Counted from the stretch's first letter, positions 6,939-15,869 are shown. The stretch: DNA of 25,312 nucleotides from Lachnospiraceae bacterium (GCA_016287765.1 JAEEWS010000042.1:1-25312), one strand, 5' to 3'. Program-made: numbers and translations. The notes: a model not told the origin generated them from the sequence alone.

Positions 6939-7832
6939 ATGTCAGAAACTTATTGCGGTAAAAAATGCGATGAATGTGCCTGGATGGCAGAGGAAGGGTG
7001 TCCCGGGTGTGAAAACGGTCCGGGAAGACTCCTTGCCCGCGGGGGAAACTGTAAGTTGGCATCATGCTGCAGAGACAAGGGGCACCGTACGTGCGAATCA
7101 TGCGATCTTCGCGCCGGCTGCGGAAAGTATTTGGATCGCTATCGCTACCCTGCAGAGCGAAAAAAACAAGCCGACGAAGAAAAGAGGATGATCGAGGTTT
7201 ATACAGAGCGATCGGATTTCCTTATCAAATGGTTTCGTATATTGTTAATACTTACGATCCCATACTTAATTGCATATTTCCTGACCAGATTTTCTATGGA
7301 GGCTTCCTCTTCAGCACGAAACTTACACATGGCAGGGACCCTGATAAGCCTGCTGACATCCGTTGCTTACGGAAGTATTCTTCTCCGCATGTCTTCAGTT
7401 GAGAAAAGATATCGTACGGCAGGTATATGCATGTTTATCTCTTCTGCCTTAGATTTTTTGGATTTAATCTTTTCGCTGTCTGACCGGTCCGGAACCGCAT
7501 TCAGCGCCTTGTTGTATATTTTGCTCGTGCTGTCGGTCATTACAACTCTTTACGGGACATATAAAGAGTATTCCGGCCATTCCGCTGTATTCAACGGCAT
7601 CGATTCCTACCTCTGCGAAAAATGGGCAAGGCTTTGGATATTGTATATCTGCTCTCTGGGCGGCGTTTTCGTGTCCGTATTATTTATGTTCATATCGATC
7701 AAATTCGGTTTGTTTCTGTTAATCATCAGTTGCATTGCCTTTCTCATCGGAGGCATTTTAAAACTTGTTTATCTGCACAGTTCCGCCGAGAAATTAACCA
7801 TTTACAGAGACGACCATACAAACAACCGATAA
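6939..7832 (+). CDS. Cys-rich N-terminal domain fused to six membrane segments
   Basis: A 297-residue protein with GGGGGT about 8 nt before ATG 6939-6941. Residues 1-70 hold about a dozen Cys (CGKKCDEC, CPGCENGPG, CKLASCC, CESCDLRAGCGKY) in a pattern like the small DUF3795-type Cys-rich proteins, and should bind zinc or an iron-sulfur cluster. A charged linker leads to about six hydrophobic segments (roughly 95-118, 130-147, 158-178, 185-206, 228-250, 253-272). The topology suggests a cytoplasmic metal-binding sensor on a membrane anchor. It converges on the unknown gene at 7908-8600 across a shared terminator. Function unknown. Confidence 0.75.
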   Translation: MSETYCGKKCDECAWMAEEGCPGCENGPGRLLARGGNCKLASCCRDKGHRTCESCDLRAGCGKYLDRYRYPAERKKQADEEKRMIEVYTERSDFLIKWFRILLILTIPYLIAYFLTRFSMEASSSARNLHMAGTLISLLTSVAYGSILLRMSSVEKRYRTAGICMFISSALDFLDLIFSLSDRSGTAFSALLYILLVLSVITTLYGTYKEYSGHSAVFNGIDSYLCEKWARLWILYICSLGGVFVSVLFMFISIKFGLFLLIISCIAFLIGGILKLVYLHSSAEKLTIYRDDHTNNR

Positions 7833-7843
7833 AAAAATAAAGT

Positions 7844-7876
7844 AACGGGTATCCGAATAGACACCCGTTCTTTTTA
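7844..7876. terminator. Bidirectional terminator between convergent genes
   Basis: AACGGGT (7844-7850) pairs with ACCCGTT (7863-7869), with T-rich tracts on both sides. On the minus strand the stem extends to 10 positions including one G-U pair, so it also serves the operon ending at 7908. Confidence 0.85.
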
Positions 7877-7907
7877 TTGCCTTTGCGTACGTTCCTTCAC
7901 CCCGGAT

Positions 7908-8600
7908 CTATTCTCCGCTGTCTGCCGCGGCATCCACCCTGTCCACGCTGAACAGACAGGGGATCACCAAAAAGTTCATCCCCTTTGCCTTAACTCTGTC
8001 AAAGTGTGACTCCGGGTCAACTTTAAGCCACTCGTCGATCACCTTCGAAGCCTCGTCGCTTCGCCTTATGTTCACATTATTCCTGGGCTCTTCGTAGTAC
8101 GAAAACAATATGTTTTCATGCATGGAGATAAAGGCATATTTATCGCCTTTGTTCAGCCCTTCGTCGGTCAGTCTCCTGTGATACATCACATAGGATGTCA
8201 GTTTCGAAGGAAAAACGAAAGCGATCCTTCCCACCCTCGTTTTTACGGCAGTCGTCCTCTCCTTTTCCCATTCATCCGGGTCATCTTCCGGCTCGTACTG
8301 ATAGTAGACCTTTATCATCGGAACAAAGTACCTGTCTCCGTCCTCCTCGGGCCATGGCTTCAGGAAGGCCCCAATTTCCGGACATATGCTTTCCGGATCG
8401 CTCTTCTCATCTTCGCTGTCGCAGATCTCTTCAAGATGCAGGAAGCCCATTTTTTTGTATCGGTAAAAGGAGATATTGCAAAATGCTCCGTTTTTTATAA
8501 GAAGTGATGCTTTCTCACGGAACAATTCGATCGTGCTTTCAAATTCCAATCCCTCAGCAGAAGCATTAAAGCTGCATCTGTATTGATGTCTGATCAACAT
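7908..8600 (-). CDS. Uncharacterised acidic protein
   Basis: A 230-residue soluble protein with AAGGAAGG before ATG 8598-8600. It has no signal peptide or membrane segment. It is acidic, with clusters such as CDSEDEKSDPES and QYEPEDDPDEWEKER. The first 50 residues (RCSFNASAEGLEFESTIEL, a helix, then NISFYRYKK) look like alternating strands and a helix. I do not recognise the family. It is the last gene of the apparent PadR operon, 23 bp after the CPBP protease gene. Confidence 0.7.
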   Translation of the reverse strand: MLIRHQYRCSFNASAEGLEFESTIELFREKASLLIKNGAFCNISFYRYKKMGFLHLEEICDSEDEKSDPESICPEIGAFLKPWPEEDGDRYFVPMIKVYYQYEPEDDPDEWEKERTTAVKTRVGRIAFVFPSKLTSYVMYHRRLTDEGLNKGDKYAFISMHENILFSYYEEPRNNVNIRRSDEASKVIDEWLKVDPESHFDRVKAKGMNFLVIPCLFSVDRVDAAADSGE

Positions 8601-8623
8601 TTCGATACCTTCCTTTTATTTTT

Positions 8624-9301
8624 TTATCTGAGAAAAACAAACAGCCATACGGTGATCATAGCATCGTAGACGCCGTGGGCGATGATCAGCGATAAAACAG
8701 AACAATTCCTGATCTTAAGTCTGCAAAAGCAGAAGAAAAGCCCGATAAGAGTTGTCATTACCACCTGTATCAGGTTTCCGTTAAAGATGTGGAAAAGTCC
8801 GAAAAGAACAGATGAGCATATGACTGCGATCGCATTGTTTCCTCCGACGCGCCTTAACTTTTCGAAGAGCATCCCTCGGAACACAAATTCTTCGGCCAGA
8901 GCAACACCGCATGTACAATAAACGAACTCAAAGATAAACTGCCACAGGAATTGATATCTGTGCCCATTATCAACAAAGTTCCCGTAGCCGAGCAGATGCG
9001 GCACGAGCGTCAGCACGACGGACATGCCCACTCCGATCAAAACTCCTGTAACGATCTGTCGTAGGATCCCGTCACGCCTGAATCCGTAGTTCTCGAGCTT
9101 TTCTTTGTCCGCTGCCATGATGATAACGGGCACGAGTGCGATCAGCCAGTAAAACAGGATCATCGTGACCATCCTCGTAACGAGAGGTAAAGACATGAGC
9201 ACATAGATATTAAATGCCCGCACTCCTATGCATCCCGCCATGGTTCCCAAAAATGCGACAATGATCAGGATCAGTTCTTTTACTTTGTTTACTTTTTTCA
9301 T
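8624..9301 (-). CDS. CPBP-family intramembrane metalloprotease
   Basis: A 225-residue polytopic membrane protein of the CPBP (CAAX protease and bacteriocin-processing, Abi) family. Motif 1 is EEFVFRGML (Glu137, Glu138, Arg142), motif 2 LFGLFHIFNG (His171), and motif 3 IIAHGVYDAM (His209, Asp213). These are the residues that bind and activate the catalytic metal. About six hydrophobic segments surround them. GGGAGG lies just before ATG 9299-9301. In Firmicutes such proteins process peptides, protect against self-made bacteriocins or handle membrane proteins. No bacteriocin precursor is obvious here. It lies within the PadR/DUF2812 operon, so membrane or envelope stress adaptation is a reasonable guess. 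Confidence 0.9.
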   Translation of the reverse strand: MKKVNKVKELILIIVAFLGTMAGCIGVRAFNIYVLMSLPLVTRMVTMILFYWLIALVPVIIMAADKEKLENYGFRRDGILRQIVTGVLIGVGMSVVLTLVPHLLGYGNFVDNGHRYQFLWQFIFEFVYCTCGVALAEEFVFRGMLFEKLRRVGGNNAIAVICSSVLFGLFHIFNGNLIQVVMTTLIGLFFCFCRLKIRNCSVLSLIIAHGVYDAMITVWLFVFLR

Positions 9302-9323
9302 GTTATCCTCCCTTCAAACCCGG

Positions 9324-9722
9324 TCAGTATTCAAACGAAAAACTTCCGGAATGTTCTTTGGTCTCAAGGACCACCTTCACTTTGACATCTGTATCCACCT
9401 TAAAGCTCTCGTTTCCCGTGATCTCTTTTTCAAAGATCACTTCTTTACTCTTGTAATCCAGGATCTTCACATTCAGGCTGCCGGATTCTGTCTTTACACT
9501 GCAGTCTATAGCGGCGGATCCGGATGAAGGTGTTAAGGTGTAATCAAACTTTCCCATTATCTTGTGGTAACTTCCCGATGCCCTGTGAGGCAAAGAGCTT
9601 CCGGAAAAGCCGATCCTGACACCGCTTGTTGACGGCATAAATCCGGTCAACTTAAGGATCGCGATGACAGCCACCACTGCGATCATTACAAGGATTCTTG
9701 TTTTCGTGTCTGTTTTTTTCAT
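9324..9722 (-). CDS. Membrane-anchored exported protein of unknown function
   Basis: I prefer ATG 9720-9722 (MKKTDTKTRI) because GAGGAG lies 5 nt upstream; a GTG two codons earlier is possible. The 132 residues start with a basic end and one hydrophobic segment (about 10-26), with no lipobox Cys, so it is probably an N-terminally anchored extracytoplasmic protein. The rest has alternating strands (KFDYTLTPSSGSAAIDCSVK, SLNVKILDYKSKEVIFEKEI, VKVKVVLETKEHSGSFSFEY), suggesting a small beta-sandwich. It follows the DUF2812 stop with only 2 nt between, which implies coupled translation. I do not recognise a family. Confidence 0.75.
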   Translation of the reverse strand: MKKTDTKTRILVMIAVVAVIAILKLTGFMPSTSGVRIGFSGSSLPHRASGSYHKIMGKFDYTLTPSSGSAAIDCSVKTESGSLNVKILDYKSKEVIFEKEITGNESFKVDTDVKVKVVLETKEHSGSFSFEY

Positions 9723-9724
9723 AC

Positions 9725-10330
9725 TCACTCCTCGATCTTCTTGTTCTTGTTTATTTTATGTATCCTGTATGCTGCTACAGAGAGCTCTGCCGCGCAAAAA
9801 AGTGTCAGGCTTCCGAAAATCACAACAGGGATCATATAGGGCCATGTGATAATAGCTATGCAAAGGGAAAGAAATGCGGCATAATACCATGGTCTGCTCA
9901 GTCTTTTTAAGTAATCGACCCGATCTTCACTTTCCGTGTGGAGTTCGAAGGGCTTTCCGTCATTTTCTTTTTCTACGATCAACAGTTCCTTATTGTAGGT
10001 TGAGGTTGCAGATGTTGATGATACTCTTCCGCCCCTGTCACCCCAGGGCCTGTAGGTGACTTTATACACGGAGTAATCAAGATTTATGTTTTTGTAAAAC
10101 ACTTTGTATCCGAGGCTTTCAAGAAAACCCTTATAGTTTTCTTCCTCTTCCCATGACCTGTCTCCCACGTACTCAACAGTGTAAATGTACTTTCCGGGTT
10201 CACATTCTTCAAATTCGTATTCAAGCTTTCCGGTCTTTACAAGCCTGTAGCCCTTTGAGGCCATGCTGTTAAGCCATTTTGCCTGAAGTTTCATGAAGCC
10301 TGCGAAAAACCTTTTCTTTTTTATGCTCAT
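9725..10330 (-). CDS. DUF2812 domain membrane protein
   Basis: The product has 201 residues. The N-terminal half matches DUF2812: FAGFMKLQAKWLNSMASKGY, LVKTGKLEYEFEECEPGKYI and EYVGDR. These proteins typically have two C-terminal membrane helices, here near 149-165 and 168-185. The function of the family is unknown, but it is characteristically encoded next to a PadR regulator, as here. ATG 10328-10330 overlaps the PadR stop as ATGA with GGAGGAG upstream. The regulator may respond to a membrane-active compound with this protein as effector, but that is inferred from context only. Confidence 0.88.
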   Translation of the reverse strand: MSIKKKRFFAGFMKLQAKWLNSMASKGYRLVKTGKLEYEFEECEPGKYIYTVEYVGDRSWEEEENYKGFLESLGYKVFYKNINLDYSVYKVTYRPWGDRGGRVSSTSATSTYNKELLIVEKENDGKPFELHTESEDRVDYLKRLSRPWYYAAFLSLCIAIITWPYMIPVVIFGSLTLFCAAELSVAAYRIHKINKNKKIEE

Positions 10331-10659
10331 TTTCTCTCCTCCACAATGCTGCCGGCAGTCTCCACCAGCTTTCTGAGTCTCAGAAGTTCCTTTTCGGCGA
10401 TCTCCCTGCCCATAGGCGTTATCAGGTACTCTTTTGTCCGCCCGTTATCATTTCCGTAGGGTTCTATCCACCCCTTTTCGTTCAGTGTATTCAGCGCACC
10501 GTACAAAGATCCCGCTCCAAGCACCAGCCGGCCTTCGGTCTTTTCTTCTATGAACTGCATGATCGCATATCCGTGCCTTGGGGTGTAGAGAGCCAGCAAT
10601 ATGAAAAAAGTCACTTCTGTGAGCGCTCCGCTCTTAACGTTGTCTTTCAAAGCCAACAT
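10327..10659 (-). CDS. PadR-family transcriptional regulator
   Basis: A 110-residue winged-helix repressor of the short PadR-s2 type. TEVTFFILLAL...HGYAIMQFIEEKTEG...GAGSLYGALNTLNEKGWIE is the classic PadR sequence, with the YGALNTLNEKGWI recognition helix and wing, followed by the TKEYLITPMGREIAEKE C-terminal helix. The ATG at 10657-10659 directly abuts GGAAAGG, which is poor spacing. TTG at 10648-10650 has 8 nt spacing and gives a start (KDNVKSGALTE) like that of other PadR proteins, so the true start may be there. It is the first gene of the operon and should repress it through the repeats in its promoter. Confidence 0.92.
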   Translation of the reverse strand: MLALKDNVKSGALTEVTFFILLALYTPRHGYAIMQFIEEKTEGRLVLGAGSLYGALNTLNEKGWIEPYGNDNGRTKEYLITPMGREIAEKELLRLRKLVETAGSIVEERK

Positions 10660-10675
10660 CCTTTCCGAAATAATT

Positions 10676-10735
10676 ATTACGTTTACTGTAACATATCACT
10701 AAACGTAATATATCACTAACCGTAACATCTGTCAA
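10676..10735 (-). promoter_or_regulatory. PadR operon promoter with operator repeats
   Basis: On the minus strand TTGACA (10735-10730) and TATATT (10712-10707) are 17 bp apart. Two 17-bp direct repeats on the plus strand (GTAACATATCACTAAAC and GTAATATATCACTAACC, with a third GTAAC after them) cover the -10 and spacer. A 10-bp inverted repeat, ATTACGTTTA at 10676-10685 and TAAACGTAAT at 10700-10709, overlaps the -10 and start site. Such overlap fits PadR autorepression. Confidence 0.82.
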
Positions 10736-10736
10736 C

Positions 10737-10770
10737 AAAAAAAAGATTGTTCCTTCAAACAATCTTTTTT
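10737..10770 (-). terminator. Terminator of the GH113-like gene
   Basis: AAGATTGTT and AACAATCTT form a 9-bp stem flanked by A- and T-runs on both sides, so it can work in both directions. It lies 27 nt after the stop of the hydrolase gene and just upstream of the PadR promoter. Confidence 0.88.
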
Positions 10771-10796
10771 AACATGATATACCGTTGCCCAAACAA

Positions 10797-11762
10797 TTAA
10801 TGCCTGTAGTACTTCTTTATAACCTCTTCCGCCTTCTTTAAATGAATGTTGAAGTCGTTATCCTTCGCAGCCTCTTCGCGGGTCTCATAGATCTCCGAAC
10901 TCCAATCCCACCAAAAGATCCCCGCAAGCCACTGCTTGTCAAAGAACGTCGAAAGACAGGATTCATAGAAGTTTGCCTGCTCATCCTCATCATGAGGAAA
11001 TTCCTTTCGCATGAAATCCCAAGGCATTGCAGCACAGCCTCTGGCACTTCTGCATCCTATTTCCATAAAGATGATGGGCTTTTTCGTTCTCTCCGAAGTT
11101 TTTTCCAGCTTTTCGGAGATCTTTTCCCATTCCGCCTTCATCTCGGCAGCCGAGGCTCCGCCCTGCTTTGCAACCTTATAGTAAGCGGACGTTCCGATGT
11201 AATCGATGGCATCGTACCAGGCTGCTTCATCCTCATGTCCGTGATTTGTGTTGTATGTAAGTTTCCCGGAATAAACCTTTCTCACCGCAGCGATCAGGTC
11301 TCTCCAGTAGGCCTCTTTTCTTTCCGTTCCCAGCATTTCACATCCCAGGCAGAGCATCTCGCAGTGTGTGTACTCTGCGATCTCCGCATAATGAAGGATG
11401 TAAGCCTTGTAGAACTCGAACCAGGTCTTCCAATACTTGTCTTCCTCAAACATGGTCTGATCCGGGAAATTAATGAGAGCACGCCAAACGCCGTCTTCCG
11501 TATCGATCATGGGCTTCAGGCAGACCTTTACGTTGTTCTTTTTAAAGTGCTCGATGGTCGAAATGATCTCCAGATCCGGCACCGACCTTCTGTAATCAAA
11601 ATAGATCTCTGTGGAAGAGTAGGTTTTCTGTCTCACGGAAAATGCAAGGCAAACCCAGTTGATCCCTGTTTCCATGAGTGCTTCACGGCTTCTGACAGCC
11701 GCATCGCTCCTATATGTTCCTTTAACAGCCTTGTAGCCGTAAGTGTATCCTTTAATCTCCAT
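10797..11762 (-). CDS. GH113-like glycoside hydrolase
   Basis: A 321-residue cytoplasmic (no signal peptide) TIM-barrel hydrolase resembling family GH113, whose known members are beta-mannanases or mannosidases. The two catalytic Glu fit: the acid/base in CLGCEMLGTE (about Glu142) and the nucleophile in IIFMEIGCRS (about Glu234). Other barrel strands include VCLKPMID, YNTNHGHEDEAAWYDAIDYI and GIFWWDWSS. I choose ATG 11760-11762 (MEIKGYTYG) because AGGGG lies 5 nt upstream; the ATG six codons earlier has no ribosome site. It is a single-gene unit. Substrate is inferred from family only: short manno-oligosaccharides would suit a cytoplasmic enzyme. Confidence 0.8.
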   Translation of the reverse strand: MEIKGYTYGYKAVKGTYRSDAAVRSREALMETGINWVCLAFSVRQKTYSSTEIYFDYRRSVPDLEIISTIEHFKKNNVKVCLKPMIDTEDGVWRALINFPDQTMFEEDKYWKTWFEFYKAYILHYAEIAEYTHCEMLCLGCEMLGTERKEAYWRDLIAAVRKVYSGKLTYNTNHGHEDEAAWYDAIDYIGTSAYYKVAKQGGASAAEMKAEWEKISEKLEKTSERTKKPIIFMEIGCRSARGCAAMPWDFMRKEFPHDEDEQANFYESCLSTFFDKQWLAGIFWWDWSSEIYETREEAAKDNDFNIHLKKAEEVIKKYYRH

Positions 11763-11850
11763 GATGACCCCTAAATACATATATTAATTAATTGGAGTAA
11801 ATTATATCATATTCGGCTAAATGATTAAAGTTAAATAAGCCTTATCGAAC

Positions 11851-11881
11851 CTAAAAAGGAGAGCTGTTTACTCTCCTTTTC
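11851..11881 (-). terminator. Terminator of the alpha/beta hydrolase gene
   Basis: AAAAGGAGAG and CTCTCCTTTT form a 10-bp stem with a 7-nt loop and T-rich ends on both strands, about 16 nt after the hydrolase stop. Confidence 0.88.
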
Positions 11882-11896
11882 GAATCTCTTCATTTC

Positions 11897-12973
11897 CTAT
11901 TTCATGTTTTCATCATAAAACTGCAAAAATGTTTCAAACAGATCGGAATCAAGATTATTGCACCATCTTTCGCGATCAAGGATGCATGTCGTGTAGTCTG
12001 CCCTGTCCTTTTCAAACTGTTCGCGGTTTTCGGGGATAAGATAATCATAATCTATGGTCTTCAGCCATTTATCAAGATCCTCATCCAATTTCTTCACGTA
12101 TTCCTGATCGTTGTAGACGTAATTGTGCCCGTTTTTCTCCAGCCGTATGAAAGAAAAACGGGGATCTTCCTTGTATTTTTCGTAGAAAATGTCAAAGCCG
12201 TATTCTATGGGGACCACATCATCATCAGAGCTGTGAAGTATCAATATGCCCGCATCGCTTTTTTCAAAACCGTCCATCGCTGTTCCCATGGCGGCTTTGC
12301 CGTACTTGATCATTTCATGGAGCTTAACGAAGGGCAGCAGAAGGTATATGCCCGCGCCGGCCTGTTTCTTCCCCTCCGCCTCAAAAAGATCGGAGGACTT
12401 GTTGAATCCGGAGCATGAGATCACAGCTTTTATGTCATGATCGTAACGCAGGACATTGCAAACGCTGTAGCCTCCCCAGCTGTGTCCGAAAAGGCCTATC
12501 GGAAGACCCGGGAATTCTTTTTCCGCAAAGGTGAGGGCCGCATCCAGATCCACGACTCCCTGAGGAATCCCGCCGACGCCGTCTCCCTCGCTTTCATCGT
12601 TTCCCGTGGCGTCATAGGCAAATACTGCATATCCGTTCTGAGCAAAGTAGTTTGCCACATCCATGTAGGAATTGTGCCCGCCTCCGCCAAAACCGTGGGC
12701 TATAACGATCAGCCCCTTCGGATCTTCAACCGCAGTGTAAAGGTAACCGGTGAGGAGCTGTCCCTTATTGGAAGCAAATTGGTAACCGGTTCGCTTAAGG
12801 CCTTCAAAGTCCTCAACATAAAGCCTGAGCGGCTCATAGCTTTCAAACCTTTTGTTAAAGTTTTCGTTGTATATCGAGACGGAAACGCTCCAGAGGCCTG
12901 CGATAAAAAGCACAGCCAAAGCACAGAGCGTTACTGTCAGTATTTTTTTTGCTTTTATCTTCATCTTTTTCAT
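11897..12973 (-). CDS. Membrane-anchored alpha/beta hydrolase
   Basis: A 358-residue hydrolase with an N-terminal membrane segment (about 10-33, after MKKMKIKAKK), so the enzyme should sit outside the membrane. The fold signals are the oxyanion loop IVIAHGFGGGGH (about 90-100), the nucleophile elbow GLFGHSWGGYS (Ser165), the acid in ILHSSDDDVVP and the final His in KNGHNYVY. This is the serine aminopeptidase/lysophospholipase-like (Hydrolase_4) group. Natural substrates could be lipids, esters or peptides; sequence alone does not decide. The gene has its own consensus promoter with a palindrome in the spacer. Confidence 0.85.
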   Translation of the reverse strand: MKKMKIKAKKILTVTLCALAVLFIAGLWSVSVSIYNENFNKRFESYEPLRLYVEDFEGLKRTGYQFASNKGQLLTGYLYTAVEDPKGLIVIAHGFGGGGHNSYMDVANYFAQNGYAVFAYDATGNDESEGDGVGGIPQGVVDLDAALTFAEKEFPGLPIGLFGHSWGGYSVCNVLRYDHDIKAVISCSGFNKSSDLFEAEGKKQAGAGIYLLLPFVKLHEMIKYGKAAMGTAMDGFEKSDAGILILHSSDDDVVPIEYGFDIFYEKYKEDPRFSFIRLEKNGHNYVYNDQEYVKKLDEDLDKWLKTIDYDYLIPENREQFEKDRADYTTCILDRERWCNNLDSDLFETFLQFYDENMK

Positions 12974-13037
12974 AGTTTTTGCTCCACGATGATCAGCTTA
13001 TGCATAGACTGTGAAATTTCCGCTGTCTTAAGAAGAG

Positions 13038-13066
13038 ATTATAATTTAACGTTCGTTAACAGTCAA
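13038..13066 (-). promoter_or_regulatory. Promoter of the hydrolase gene with operator in the spacer
   Basis: On the minus strand TTGACT (13066-13061) and a perfect TATAAT (13043-13038) are 17 bp apart. Inside the spacer, 13046-13059 reads TTAACG-TT-CGTTAA, a dyad centred between -35 and -10. Such placement would allow strong repression; TetR-type repressors bind similar dyads. No regulator gene is adjacent. Confidence 0.82.
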
Positions 13067-13122
13067 GTACAATCGTAAAAGTCCGATCTTTCGCATCTTT
13101 CGGGGCACTGCTCGCATTATTC

Positions 13123-13150
13123 AAAAAAAACCGAGCGGTTACCCGCCCGG
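13123..13150 (-). terminator. Terminator of the chemotaxis receptor gene
   Basis: On the minus strand CCGGGCGG, a 4-nt loop and CCGCTCGG form a GC-rich stem with one G-U pair, followed by eight T. It lies about 30 nt after the stop codon. Confidence 0.9.
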
Positions 13151-13178
13151 CGTTTTGGTTCCGTTATTGTTTAAGTTA

Positions 13179-15719
13179 TCAGAGTCTAAAGAAATTCAGA
13201 TCTTCCTGTAAAGTATCGGCGATATGCTTAAGCTCGGCAGAAGTTTCCGCAAGTCTTGCGGTTTCCGAATTCAGCTGAGCCATTGCGGAAGAAGTGGTTT
13301 CCGCAGAAGCCGCATTCTCTTCGGAAATTGCCGAAAGATTCGTCATTATGTTTACGATGGTCTCACTGGAAGCTTCACAAGCCGTTGATTGTTTCATTAC
13401 TTCTTCAACCGCACTCTGAGTGTAATCGATACCCGTACTTACATTCGAGAAAATGTCACGTGTCGAATCGATGTCACTCTTCTGATTCTTAATGAGTTCA
13501 GAAGCTTCATTGATGGTTTCGACCGTACGGTTGGACTCCTCGGAAAGCATCTGGATGATACCGTCGATAATGGATGCGGATTCATTTGTCTGTGCCGCAA
13601 GTTTTGCAACCTCCGTAGCAACTACCGCAAAGCCTCTTCCTGCTTCACCCGCACGCGCTGCTTCTATGCTTGCATTAAGTGAAAGAAGGTTGATCTTATT
13701 GGCAACCGAGGCGATGAGGCTGATGGCATCCTTGATCTTTCCTACGGATTCGTCTGTCTTATGAACCTGCTCCGCTATCTTTCCGAAGGCTTCCGTGGTC
13801 TTGTCGCTGGAAGCAGTCAGTTCAAGCATATTATTGGAGGCTTCCTGTCCATTGGAGTTCATCTCATCCGACTTTTCGGAAAGTGTGGTAACGCTGTCAT
13901 AAATGCGATTTATGTTCTCTCTGATCTCGATAACCTTCTGTGAAGATTTTTCAACATCTTCCGCCTGATCTACGGCGCCTGTTGAAATCTGATGAATGGC
14001 ATCGCTTAAGTTTGTTGCGACTTCCTTAGTCTTGTTGGCGCTTTCCTCAAGGCCTATGCCTGATTCTGCCAGCACATTTGTCATCTTCTTAACCTTGCTT
14101 ACGGTTCCCTCAAGGATATCCAAAAAGCCGTTCAGACTGCTTGCAAACATTGCAAACTCGTCCTTTCCCGAAGCATCGGCTCTTGTAGTGATCTTACCGG
14201 ATGCGATCTCATCCACCGCTTCCTTAAAGGACTTAACACTCTTATTGATACTGAGTGTAACACTGCCGAGGAGAAGTCCGAGAAGTACGACACCGACTAT
14301 CAATACTATGATAGTGACAACCTCAACACTGTTTTTAACAGTATTCATGTTCTTGTTTGCGGCATCCAGAACATTTTCGGCTATTTTTGAAAGAGAAGCG
14401 TTTATTTCAGCATTGCTTGCCTTTATCTCGATGGTTTCGGTATCCATCTTCTTAAGTTCTTCAAACAGCCCCTTTTTGATCTTTAATGCTGCCAGAGATT
14501 TCTCTGCCAAGGTGGAGTCTGTTGTATAAGAAGGAATGTTAACTTCAAGTTCCGCAAACAGTTTTTCTATTGCTGCAAGAGACTGAGTAATGTCTTTACC
14601 TTCTCCGATAAGCTTACTGTAATTAAGCACTTCACTGTCTATGTTTGACAGGGCACTTGCAAATCCGTAAACGCCCGTAAGAGATCCTCCGTATCTGAAA
14701 TCATAGCCTTCAGGTGCCGAAGGATCCATGTAAAGCTCATATCTTAAAAATGTATAGTTCTGAACGTTGTATTCTTCTATTGAAAAAGTAGCCTGAACCT
14801 CTTCCCATCTGTTATTTGCGGCGTCAAACTTACCGGTAACCTTGATAGCAGCATCTCCTCCAAGCTGTGAAAGTTCAGCCGCTGCAGCCCCGTCACCTGC
14901 TTTTGTGATCTTCTCGATCTTGGAGAGATCGACCTTAACTTCGTTACCGTTGGCATCGATAAAATAAAGATTCTTAACGTAATAATCCGTCTGATAGGTT
15001 AAAGTTCCGCCGACACGAAGGCATATGTTATTTCTCTTACCGATCGTAGGAAGAGGATTGTCATAAACGAACTTAACATAAGTTACTCCGTCAATATCCA
15101 CATATTCTCCCGCACCCAAAGTGCCTGTTGCCCAAGGGATCTCAAACCATTCGTTATGATTTACGAGAGACTTGAAACTGGCATTCAGTTGCTCGGTTGC
15201 AGCCGCGAACTCCTTGTATTTTCCAATTTCAGTGGAATATCCTCTTGATGCATGGAATTCCAGCAGTTTCTTATAATTTTCCTTGTCCCGGGCTACATTT
15301 TTCAAAATATCATCAATGTAACTTCCATAGAGTGCACCACCCTCTTCTTTCAGAGTCTGTGCCTTTTTCTCCATCTCATCCAGGTTCTGCAAAGTCCGGT
15401 CTATGTAGCTGTCATCAATATAATACTGATAAAGAGCATCATTTGCCAGGTTTTGTGTCTGTAACACACTGATCTCATTTACAAGTGAAACCACTTCACT
15501 GCTCTCAGAGTTTCGACTTAAGGATGTCATTCCAATGGAACCGATGAATAATGCTATGATTATTCCGGTAACACCCATTATAATAAACTTCCCTTTAACC
15601 GTGCGAAAAATGTTGCTCTTTACGCTATTGCTCCCGATCAAAGCTTTCTTATCGGAAGCAGCCTTCATTTTGTTTGTGTCTTTTGAAACACTTGTGCTTT
15701 TGTTGTAAGTATTGATCAT
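13179..15719 (-). CDS. Methyl-accepting chemotaxis protein with large sensor domain
   Basis: An 846-residue receptor started at ATG 15717-15719 with AAAGGAGTG upstream. A Ser/Lys-rich cytoplasmic N terminus of about 40 residues precedes membrane helix 1 (45-65). An extracellular sensor of about 395 residues follows, with helical ends and a beta-rich middle ([50 protein letters not shown]) that matches no Cache, Tar or HBM domain I recognise. Membrane helix 2 is near 463-490 and HAMP follows. The signalling hairpin tip is unmistakable: [20 protein letters not shown] at about 675-695. The C terminus EDLNFFRL lacks a CheR/CheB-docking pentapeptide. No che genes are adjacent. Ligand unknown. Confidence 0.93.
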   Translation of the reverse strand: MINTYNKSTSVSKDTNKMKAASDKKALIGSNSVKSNIFRTVKGKFIIMGVTGIIIALFIGSIGMTSLSRNSESSEVVSLVNEISVLQTQNLANDALYQYYIDDSYIDRTLQNLDEMEKKAQTLKEEGGALYGSYIDDILKNVARDKENYKKLLEFHASRGYSTEIGKYKEFAAATEQLNASFKSLVNHNEWFEIPWATGTLGAGEYVDIDGVTYVKFVYDNPLPTIGKRNNICLRVGGTLTYQTDYYVKNLYFIDANGNEVKVDLSKIEKITKAGDGAAAAELSQLGGDAAIKVTGKFDAANNRWEEVQATFSIEEYNVQNYTFLRYELYMDPSAPEGYDFRYGGSLTGVYGFASALSNIDSEVLNYSKLIGEGKDITQSLAAIEKLFAELEVNIPSYTTDSTLAEKSLAALKIKKGLFEELKKMDTETIEIKASNAEINASLSKIAENVLDAANKNMNTVKNSVEVVTIIVLIVGVVLLGLLLGSVTLSINKSVKSFKEAVDEIASGKITTRADASGKDEFAMFASSLNGFLDILEGTVSKVKKMTNVLAESGIGLEESANKTKEVATNLSDAIHQISTGAVDQAEDVEKSSQKVIEIRENINRIYDSVTTLSEKSDEMNSNGQEASNNMLELTASSDKTTEAFGKIAEQVHKTDESVGKIKDAISLIASVANKINLLSLNASIEAARAGEAGRGFAVVATEVAKLAAQTNESASIIDGIIQMLSEESNRTVETINEASELIKNQKSDIDSTRDIFSNVSTGIDYTQSAVEEVMKQSTACEASSETIVNIMTNLSAISEENAASAETTSSAMAQLNSETARLAETSAELKHIADTLQEDLNFFRL

Positions 15720-15833
15720 TTTTCACTCCTTTTCAAAAGATAATTAATGCAACACCCTCACATTATATTATTGTATGACCTTGCTACTCATTTTGACCAG
15801 TAAACTTTTTCTTAATAAAGAATGATTTTGTTG

Positions 15834-15862
15834 TTGACAGATGGTTCTTTCCATGATAAAGT
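15834..15862 (+). promoter_or_regulatory. Probable promoter of the polyamine operon
   Basis: A perfect TTGACA (15834-15839) and TAAAGT (15857-15862) lie 17 bp apart. The implied transcript starts near 15869, leaving a leader of about 305 nt before the first gene. A promoter closer to the gene cannot be excluded. Confidence 0.6.
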
Positions 15863-15869
15863 AGGTTCA

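Noticed and set aside
10842..11774. 310-codon plus-strand open frame opposite the GH113-like gene
   Set aside because: It is a shadow of the hydrolase, which has both catalytic Glu motifs, a ribosome site and its own terminator.
12437..13078. 213-codon plus-strand open frame opposite the alpha/beta hydrolase
   Set aside because: It is antisense to the hydrolase and its promoter, with no motif of its own.
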